A stretch of DNA of 11,619 nucleotides, from NCBI GenBank assembly GCA_964354375.1, contig CAYGZQ010000090.1, positions 1 through 11,619 of the forward strand, in the 5' to 3' direction. A program made the position numbers and the translations under genes. Positions within the stretch are counted from its first letter, which is position 1. Each line of letters begins with the position of its first letter. The DNA is from CAYGZQ01 sp964354375 [NCBI: uncultured Planctomycetota bacterium]. Its GTDB lineage: Bacteria; JAJVIF01; JAPKYR01. Below the pieces are notes generated by a model. That model had not been told where the DNA came from, made no database searches, and worked only from the letters and a program-made list of their open reading frames with translations. This document shows, in pieces, positions 1 through 4,304 of this stretch.

Positions 1-2
1 GT

Positions 3-542
3 GCTTACAGGAGCCGGCTTTGTCCTGACCTATTCTACCTGGCGTTGATGGAGGACATGGATTTCGGCTACGACGATCCCCGCCTGATTGTCACGGACGT
101 CAACGGCATTTTTACGGACAGCGCTATCGGCACACCGGATCATTTCGCTCCCGAGTACATTTGTGAGCTTGAAGACGGCCGAGTGATAGTGACGGATGCG
201 ATATTTCACAAAATATATATTTTCGAGTGGGTCAACCATCCGCCGGTTTGTGCTTTCGAGCTGTTGACCCCCATGCCGTACGTGGGTCCGTCCCCGGCCT
301 TGATCGAATTCAACGCGACTCCTTCCTATGATCCCGATCCGTGCGATGAGCTTACGTACGAGTGGGACTTCGACGGCGATCACGTCTTCAGCGAGCCGGT
401 CGATGACGCCTATACCGGCTTTTCGGTCGCTCCGACTCACGCATACACTGAAGACTACCGCGGCTATGTGTACCTCAAGGTCTCCGATGGCCGCGGTGGA
501 GAGTCGATCTGCGAGGTAGAGGTGAGCGTGACCATCCAGTGA
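3..542 (+). CDS. C-terminal part of secreted-type protein with PKD domain (5' end outside window)
   Basis: The reading frame is open to the left edge. Codons from position 3 (Ala-Tyr-Arg-Ser...) continue without a stop into the stretch beginning at the TTG at 45 and the ATG at 48, so this is the end of a longer gene and neither codon needs to be its start. The first ~75 visible residues carry two similar strands, LIVTDVNGIF and RVIVTDAIFHKIYIFE, which look like NHL or beta-propeller units. The last ~100 residues match a PKD domain: NHPPVC entry, a YDPDP turn, the TYEWDFDGD motif, a PTHAY strand and the closing YVYLKVSDGRGGES. The domain carries extra Cys residues. PKD domains are Ig-like modules of surface and secreted proteins, often for protein or carbohydrate contact. 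No sorting signal follows the PKD domain. The overall function is unknown because the N-terminus is missing. Confidence 0.8.
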   Translation, partial: AYRSRLCPDLFYLALMEDMDFGYDDPRLIVTDVNGIFTDSAIGTPDHFAPEYICELEDGRVIVTDAIFHKIYIFEWVNHPPVCAFELLTPMPYVGPSPALIEFNATPSYDPDPCDELTYEWDFDGDHVFSEPVDDAYTGFSVAPTHAYTEDYRGYVYLKVSDGRGGESICEVEVSVTIQ

Positions 543-623
543 AGCGGCAAAGGACCGCATAGCCTTGGGAACCGGCATCGCTGGAGTCCTGCCAGGTCGC
601 GCAGCATCTGCCTTCATGTAGCA

Positions 624-653
624 ATGCGCCTCCGGCGCATGGTTCTTGTTTTT
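624..653 (+). terminator. Likely intrinsic terminator of the PKD-protein gene
   Basis: A perfect 7-bp GC-rich stem, ATGCGCC / GGCGCAT with loop TCC (624-640), is followed by the T-rich tract GGTTCTTGTTTTT (641-653). It lies 81 bp after the stop at 542 on the same strand. Stem, short loop and trailing T run fit a rho-independent terminator, although the first two bases after the stem are G. Confidence 0.6.
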
Positions 654-655
654 CG

Positions 656-686
656 CTGCAATCAGCGCCCTCGGTTTCTATTGCAG
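656..686. repeat. Small inverted repeat between terminator and composite hairpin
   Basis: CTGCAAT (656-662) and ATTGCAG (680-686) are perfect 7-bp inverted arms around 17 bases. CGCCCT (667-672) is also complementary to AGGGCG (685-690), so two mutually exclusive foldings are possible. No gene is visible in this stretch. Confidence 0.4.
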
Positions 687-689
687 GGC

Positions 690-848
690 GTAGCCCGGGA
701 ACCCGCTCTGCTGTTACGGTGACTCGCGTCGCAGCCTGGCGAGAGCGGGTTCCCGGGTCTCGATGTCCGCAATAATCCCGGGAACCTGTTTCGTCCAGAT
801 CGTGCGGAAGTCATCGCGATGCTGTAACGAAACAGGTTCCCGGGCTAC
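690..848. repeat. Composite double-hairpin element (REPIN-like) with GTAG/CTAC ends
   Basis: Two adjacent long inverted repeats are visible. Hairpin 1 has arms CCCGGGAACCCGCTCT (694-709) and its perfect complement at 742-757, 16 bp. Hairpin 2 has arms CCCGGGAACCTGTTTCGT (777-794) and its perfect complement at 827-844, 18 bp. Both loops are 32 nt. The core GGTTCCCGGG is thus present four times in alternating orientation. The outermost 14 bases, GTAGCCCGGGAACC (690-703) and GGTTCCCGGGCTAC (835-848), are also exact complements, so the unit is symmetric with GTAG at each outer 5' end. A GTAG next to a palindrome is the hallmark of REP sequences recognised by RAYT (TnpA-REP) enzymes, and paired inverted REPs are called REPINs. 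The assignment to that class is inference, and the loops are longer than usual. The right end overlaps the stop codon of the 845-2461 gene. Confidence 0.7.
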
Positions 849-2461
849 ATGCTGGGATTCTCGGGGGCTATCGCGTCAGGTTCGGGACCCTTCAGCAACT
901 CGAACATCTCCGGGTCCTGGGACCCGGTCGCCACCGCCTTCATCCAGAACCTCTTGTGCGCATCGTCTATCGCCCCCGCCGCGACATAGACATGTATCCC
1001 GTCCTCCAGAGCCTGCCTGACAAGGTCCTGATCGTAGGGCCACTTGATCGAGACCGCATATTTCGAGGCGGACAGGTCGATCCTCTCCAGAACGGCTAGG
1101 TACTTCGGCCACATCTCCGGGCGACTGTCGTCGGCATACAGGCAGTAAAATATTCTCATGCCCACGGGATAGTTGTGCGTCAGGATCAGCGCGGGCGACT
1201 CGATCGCCGCGACCATCCGGCGCGCGCTTCTGGAGTCCTCGCTCGGGCCGGACAGATTGTACATGCTGAAATGCACCGGGACATGACTTGCGGCGATTAG
1301 CAACAGGACAATACAGCCTGCCGCAACCAGCAGAGGCCCTGCCGGCCGCCGGACATGGTCACTTTGCACCCGGCGCAACAGGCGATCCGGCAATGTCGAC
1401 ACGAAATACACCGCAAGTCCGACAAACAGGGTCGCAAGGACATAGGACACGGCCAGCCAGGACGACGGCTCGCTGGTCTGGTAAATGAAGACCGCCAGAG
1501 CGCTTACCAACGGGACAAGCACGAGAAGAAGAGCCTGTCGCCAGTTCAGAATGCAGACAGAGACTATCCCGGCGATGACGGCAAACCATCCGTACCGTCC
1601 CATGACCGCCCCGCCGCCTTCGAGAAGCAGTCTCCAGTTCCTGAGGGTCTCGGCGTGATTCAATCGCCACATGCGGTGGAAATCGGAGGCGACGAGATAG
1701 CTCCAGAATCTGTCAAGTCTGCCTCCGACCGGACCGTCCCACAGCCCTTCATTGAAAAGCTGCGGCTGCCCGCTTCGAACGAGAACGTAACCGTACAGTC
1801 CGACCACAATCAGAGCCGCGCCAAGAACATGCAGCCATGTCTTGTAGCTGAGCAAAACCCGGGGGGAACGAACAAGGATGAAAATGATAAGGCCGGGAAA
1901 CGCGAAGAAGGTCGCGGGATGGTTGGCCATGCTCAGGATGAAAAGCCACGTCGCGGCCCACATCCACCTGATGTCGTCGCCGCGATCCCATTTCAGAAGC
2001 GCCCAGACCGTCGCGACAATCAGCAGAATGTGCAGGCCATAGACATCGGGAGTGGACCCCTGCAGCCAGATATCTCGGCCCGTCGCGGCAAGCACGGCAA
2101 CACAGAACGCGAGAAACGGACCGAACTTCAGAAGTCGCCCCATGCGGTAGAGAAGATGCATGGCAAGTGCGACCGCGGTCGCATTGATGAACGCCGCCCG
2201 GAACATCAGCGTTCCGACCGGGATGTGGCTCGCGATGCCGTCCAGCATAAGGTACAGGGGAAATCCGGTCGGGTGCGGAATGCCCCACACCTTCCCGATG
2301 AACGCCATCTTGGGCCAGTCCCCGTGCCCGCGCGGCTCGGTAGTGGCTGTCACGAGACAGAGAATCCACGGGATCGCAAACGCCAGCGCGCCGAGGATCA
2401 TTCCAGTCCGGCTCGGCGGTGTTTCGTCCAGCCATGACAGTTTTCCGGTCGATCTGGTCAT
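845..2461 (-). CDS. DUF2723 / TMEM260-like (GT117) membrane glycosyltransferase-type protein
   Basis: This 538-residue integral membrane protein has about ten hydrophobic segments (from residue ~22 to ~394) and a soluble C-terminal part. The diagnostic DUF2723 block is at 48-70: Asp48, then GIPHPTGFPLY with His63-Pro64. A second family block follows at 129-144 (GRDIWLQGSTPDVYGLH), then SMANHPATFF (177-186). The family includes TMEM260, a protein O-mannosyltransferase of GT-C fold using a lipid-linked sugar. Bacterial members are mostly uncharacterised, so transfer of a sugar at the membrane is inferred. Where I recall a D-S-G-E type motif in typical members, this protein has Asp48-Trp-Pro-Lys51, with the Asp kept and the acidic fourth position replaced by Lys. 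The ATG at 2461 has no clear Shine-Dalgarno sequence, but a promoter sits 30-58 bp upstream. An internal ATG at residue 21 would still keep the first membrane segment. Confidence 0.85.
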   Translation of the reverse strand: MTRSTGKLSWLDETPPSRTGMILGALAFAIPWILCLVTATTEPRGHGDWPKMAFIGKVWGIPHPTGFPLYLMLDGIASHIPVGTLMFRAAFINATAVALAMHLLYRMGRLLKFGPFLAFCVAVLAATGRDIWLQGSTPDVYGLHILLIVATVWALLKWDRGDDIRWMWAATWLFILSMANHPATFFAFPGLIIFILVRSPRVLLSYKTWLHVLGAALIVVGLYGYVLVRSGQPQLFNEGLWDGPVGGRLDRFWSYLVASDFHRMWRLNHAETLRNWRLLLEGGGAVMGRYGWFAVIAGIVSVCILNWRQALLLVLVPLVSALAVFIYQTSEPSSWLAVSYVLATLFVGLAVYFVSTLPDRLLRRVQSDHVRRPAGPLLVAAGCIVLLLIAASHVPVHFSMYNLSGPSEDSRSARRMVAAIESPALILTHNYPVGMRIFYCLYADDSRPEMWPKYLAVLERIDLSASKYAVSIKWPYDQDLVRQALEDGIHVYVAAGAIDDAHKRFWMKAVATGSQDPEMFELLKGPEPDAIAPENPSM

Positions 2462-2462
2462 G

Positions 2463-2485
2463 CCGGTAGGAGAGGGCCGTACCGG
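2463..2485. promoter_or_regulatory. Short inverted repeat over the leader of the DUF2723 gene
   Basis: CCGGTA (2463-2468) and TACCGG (2480-2485) are perfect inverted arms around 11 bases, immediately upstream of the ATG ending at 2461. A hairpin here would cover nearly the whole predicted leader, which has no Shine-Dalgarno motif. A role in translation control is speculative. Confidence 0.3.
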
Positions 2486-2490
2486 GCTCG

Positions 2491-2519
2491 ATTATGTCTC
2501 AGAAGTGGGGATTTGTAAA
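2491..2519 (-). promoter_or_regulatory. Predicted sigma70-type promoter of the DUF2723 gene
   Basis: Read on the minus strand, TTTACA (2514-2519) is followed after exactly 17 bp by CATAAT (2491-2496). Each hexamer matches five of six consensus positions. Transcription would start near 2484, giving a leader of about 22 nt before the ATG. Confidence 0.6.
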
Positions 2520-2527
2520 ACCCGCCT

Positions 2528-2593
2528 CCGAGAGTCTGTGGCGCCCGTACGTACGCCCCGAGTCTTCGAGAGGCGTACGGACGGGTGTCTCGG
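2528..2593. repeat. Long imperfect hairpin with nested palindrome
   Basis: CCCGTACGTACGCC (2544-2557) pairs with GGCGTACGGACGGG (2572-2585) at 13 of 14 positions around the loop 2558-2571, which contains TCTTCGA. Outer arms CCGAGA (2528-2533) and TCTCGG (2588-2593) can extend the structure through an asymmetric internal loop. The left arm contains CGTACGTACG, itself a perfect palindrome. The element lies just upstream of the minus-strand promoter at 2491-2519. No T run follows on either strand, so it is not a clear terminator. Confidence 0.6.
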
Positions 2594-2605
2594 CTTATCC
2601 GGAAT

Positions 2606-2639
2606 TCAGCAATCCACATTCTGCAAATCGTGTTGCTGA
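2606..2639. repeat. Small inverted repeat
   Basis: TCAGCAA (2606-2612) and TTGCTGA (2633-2639) are perfect 7-bp inverted arms around 20 bases. The repeat sits between two longer hairpins in the gap 2462-2795, in which I see no gene to the left of the antitoxin promoter. Confidence 0.35.
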
Positions 2640-2661
2640 GAGGGGATTCTTCATAAGGTGA

Positions 2662-2700
2662 GGCACCCATCCGCGCCCCAGGCGGGCGCGTATGGGCGCC
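2662..2700. repeat. GC-rich 17-bp hairpin
   Basis: Arms at 2662-2678 and 2684-2700 pair at 15 of 17 positions (one A/C and one C/T mismatch) around the 5-nt loop CAGGC. The innermost paired runs are CGCGCCC and GGGCGCG. The hairpin lies about 36 bp upstream of the antitoxin promoter. It could be a repeat element or could insulate the divergent transcription units. Confidence 0.6.
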
Positions 2701-2735
2701 ACAAGACTGCGATCAGCACAACGTCTTCGTATCGC

Positions 2736-2773
2736 TTGACTCGATGGCAGGTGATACATTGTATATACAATGT
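2736..2773 (+). promoter_or_regulatory. Antitoxin promoter with 18-bp palindromic operator
   Basis: TTGACT (2736-2741) is a good -35. After an 18-bp spacer comes TGTATA (2760-2765) as a -10 candidate; TTGTAT at 2759-2764 gives a 17-bp spacer. The perfect palindrome ACATTGTATATACAATGT (2756-2773) covers the -10 and the probable start point. A dyad at this place is where autoregulating AbrB/MazE/VapB-type antitoxins normally bind, and TATAC-rich dyads are common for that class. The link to the encoded antitoxin is inferred. Confidence 0.65.
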
Positions 2774-2795
2774 TCTACCTGGCGGGAGCCGCGTT

Positions 2796-3023
2796 ATGAT
2801 CAAGAAACTCTCCAGACACGGCAACAGTCTGGCGCTTGTCATCGACCGGGCGGTGCTCGATCTTCTCAAGATCGACACCGAGACGCCGCTCGACATTTCC
2901 ACTGATGGTGAGGTCCTTGTGATTTCGCCCGTCCGGGATGCGGGCCGACGCAAGAAGTTCGAAAAGGCGCTCAGGGACGTCAACAGGAAATACGGCCGAG
3001 TCCTGAGGAAACTGGCGAAGTGA
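2796..3023 (+). CDS. AbrB/MazE-type antitoxin (swapped-hairpin DNA-binding protein)
   Basis: This 75-residue protein starts at the ATG at 2796, chosen because GGGAG (2784-2788) lies 7 bp upstream and a promoter and operator lie before that. The longer in-frame extension to 2658 would run through the promoter and the hairpin. Residues 1-45 (IKKLSRHGNSLALVIDRAVLDLL, then a TPLDIS...VLVISPV strand pair) are the classic AbrB/MazE/SpoVT fold. Residues 46-75 are basic and helical, ending NRKYGRVLRKLAK, as in toxin-binding tails of this group. Such proteins neutralise a partner toxin and repress their own operon. The tail style is, from memory, that of antitoxins paired with Doc-family toxins. Only a 14-codon stub follows three bases after the stop, so the antitoxin looks orphaned. 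Confidence 0.85.
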   Translation: MIKKLSRHGNSLALVIDRAVLDLLKIDTETPLDISTDGEVLVISPVRDAGRRKKFEKALRDVNRKYGRVLRKLAK

Positions 3024-3026
3024 CCC

Positions 3027-3071
3027 ATGGACCCGGATTTCCTCAACTTCGCGGCTTTTCTTCATTCATAG
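3027..3071 (+). pseudogene. Remnant of the 5' end of a toxin gene (possibly Doc/Fic type)
   Basis: An ATG three bases after the antitoxin stop opens a 14-codon frame, MDPDFLNFAAFLHS, ended by TAG. The position is exactly where the toxin gene of a two-gene module would start. The first residues (Met-acidic-Pro-x-Phe-Leu) resemble the usual opening of death-on-curing (Doc) toxins, which as I recall begin about M-x-P-x-FLTLDEVLEIH. After six residues the resemblance stops, and a C/G homopolymer hairpin and the neighbouring gene's end follow. I read it as a deletion remnant. Chance resemblance over so few residues cannot be excluded. Confidence 0.4.
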
Positions 3072-3100
3072 CCCCCCTGTGGTCCCCCCCCAAGGGGGGG
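3072..3100. repeat. C/G homopolymer inverted repeat
   Basis: Six C (3072-3077), then after CTGTGGT-like sequence eight C (3084-3091), AA, and seven G (3094-3100). The last two tracts form a perfect inverted repeat with almost no loop. The element abuts the stop of the toxin stub. Such tracts are slippage-prone and may mark a deletion junction. The stretch 3101-3161 holds no gene that I can see, only the short palindrome GATCGCGATC (3128-3137). Confidence 0.5.
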
Positions 3101-3161
3101 ACGGCATGAAGACCGTGTCGTTCACCAGATCGCGATCGGGACGATTGCGAGTGAATCAATC

Positions 3162-4154
3162 TTACCGAGTAAAATCGGCCTGTAAGGCCCAGATCGCGAG
3201 GGCGACGGCGATGATTGCGAGGACTCCCGCGACCCCGTACAGCGTCAGCACCGTTCCCTTGTGACCCAGACCCCGTCGCACCAGTTGATGATGCACGTGA
3301 TCGTTGTCGGCTTCATACACCTTCCGGCCCGCGACGGTCCTGCGAAGTATGGCCCAGGACGTGTCGAAAAGCGGAAGGCCCAGAATGAGAATCGGGAGCA
3401 CCACGGTCAACGCGGTCGTGGTCTTGAACGGTCCGAGGATGGATATTGTGGCGAGGAGATAGCCGAGAAGAAGGCTGCCTGAGTCGCCGAGGAAAATCCG
3501 CGCGGGATGCGTGTTGAACGGGATGAACCCCAGGGACGCGCCCAGCACGGCCGCCGACAGCAGCGCAGCGGCAGTCTGTCCTTTCAGCAGCGCGAGCGCC
3601 AGGAACGCCGCCGCTGCGATGGCTGAGATCCCCGACGCAAGCCCGTCCAGCCCGTCAATCAGGTTCACCGCGTTCATCAGGGCCGTCACCCACAGAATCG
3701 TGAGCAGCACCGTGAGCGGCGCGGAAAGATAGATGTAGTCCGACCCCCAGCCGGTCAGGAATCCGATCTTGATCCCGAACAGGATTCCTCCCGCGGCCAC
3801 GCAGACCTGGAAAATGAATTTCCGGCTCGGCTTCAGTCCGAACAGATCGTCGAACAGTCCGATTATGAAGCTGAGCGCCGCGCCGAGCGAGATGCCCATG
3901 ACGGCGTAGATTTCGTCGGGCCTGAGTTTGTCGGGGAGAAACGGGAAGCACACGAATACGGCCGCAATGACGCCCGAGAACACCGCGGTGCCGCCGAGAG
4001 TGGGGACAGGTGTCGGGTGCGACTTGCGGTCGTCGGGCAGGTCCATGACCCCCCTGCGGGTCGCGAACCGCATGATCACGGGAGTCATGATCAGGCACAC
4101 AACAAGCGCGACAAGTCCCGCCAGACCGGCGGCATATTCGGGCGACAGGACCAC
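3162..4154 (-). CDS. Undecaprenyl-phosphate GlcNAc-1-phosphate transferase (MraY/WecA/TagO family)
   Basis: This 330-residue polytopic membrane protein would transfer a sugar-1-phosphate from a UDP-sugar to undecaprenyl phosphate, the first step of O-antigen, ECA or other wall glycan assembly. Family motifs are all present: [15 protein letters not shown] (41-55), the Mg-binding Asp pair in GLFDDLFG (Asp102-Asp103), [15 protein letters not shown] (161-175), [11 protein letters not shown] with Asp224 (216-226), and the cytoplasmic His motif DNDHVHHQL (283-291). The His motif and length fit WecA/TagO-type enzymes, which use UDP-GlcNAc, better than MraY, which uses UDP-MurNAc-pentapeptide. Members without an assigned polymer are hard to name further. 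The GTG at 4154 is the first usable start after an upstream in-frame stop. It has no Shine-Dalgarno sequence and lies directly behind an extended -10 promoter. The gene is divergent from the secreted-protein gene at 4305. Confidence 0.92.
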   Translation of the reverse strand: MVLSPEYAAGLAGLVALVVCLIMTPVIMRFATRRGVMDLPDDRKSHPTPVPTLGGTAVFSGVIAAVFVCFPFLPDKLRPDEIYAVMGISLGAALSFIIGLFDDLFGLKPSRKFIFQVCVAAGGILFGIKIGFLTGWGSDYIYLSAPLTVLLTILWVTALMNAVNLIDGLDGLASGISAIAAAAFLALALLKGQTAAALLSAAVLGASLGFIPFNTHPARIFLGDSGSLLLGYLLATISILGPFKTTTALTVVLPILILGLPLFDTSWAILRRTVAGRKVYEADNDHVHHQLVRRGLGHKGTVLTLYGVAGVLAIIAVALAIWALQADFTR

Positions 4155-4161
4155 GAATGGA

Positions 4162-4170
4162 ATTATAGCA
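4162..4170 (-). promoter_or_regulatory. Extended -10 promoter directly before the GlcNAc-1-P transferase start
   Basis: On the minus strand TGCTATAAT (4170 to 4162) is a perfect extended -10 (TGn plus TATAAT). I see no good -35 at the expected distance. With initiation about seven bases downstream, near 4155, the transcript would begin at or one base before the GTG at 4154, meaning a leaderless mRNA. Confidence 0.55.
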
Positions 4171-4226
4171 GGGACCGGAATGGAATTGTGGAGCGCAAGT
4201 CGCTCCGCATTCGCGACACTCTCTCA

Positions 4227-4255
4227 TTGATACTCTTAATCCCCTTTGCTAGCAT
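4227..4255 (+). promoter_or_regulatory. Predicted promoter of the 736-residue secreted protein
   Basis: TTGATA (4227-4232) and TAGCAT (4250-4255) are separated by 17 bp, and TGC precedes the -10, giving an extended -10. Start is expected near 4262. The leader then carries GAGGAG (4294-4299) five bases before the ATG at 4305. Confidence 0.6.
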
Positions 4256-4304
4256 CTTGCGGTATCCTGCCCGGTTTCCCTGACCGGCGCGCAGAGGAGT
4301 TCCT

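Noticed and set aside
30-617. 195-codon open frame on the minus strand opposite the PKD gene fragment
   Set aside because: The + frame shows a PKD domain with expected motifs; the minus frame shows none.
1355-2437. 360-codon open frame on the + strand opposite the DUF2723 gene
   Set aside because: Its product is Arg/Gln/Pro-rich with no domain, while the opposite strand gives clear membrane segments and DUF2723 motifs. It is a GC-rich antisense shadow.
2658-2795. N-terminal extension of the antitoxin frame to 2658
   Set aside because: It would translate through a long hairpin, the promoter and the operator palindrome. The ATG at 2796 has a proper Shine-Dalgarno sequence and begins the AbrB/MazE fold exactly.
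3079-3264. 61-codon + strand frame after the toxin stub as continuation of a frameshifted toxin
   Set aside because: The translated product has no resemblance to Doc/Fic or PIN toxins and it overlaps the 3' end of the transferase gene.
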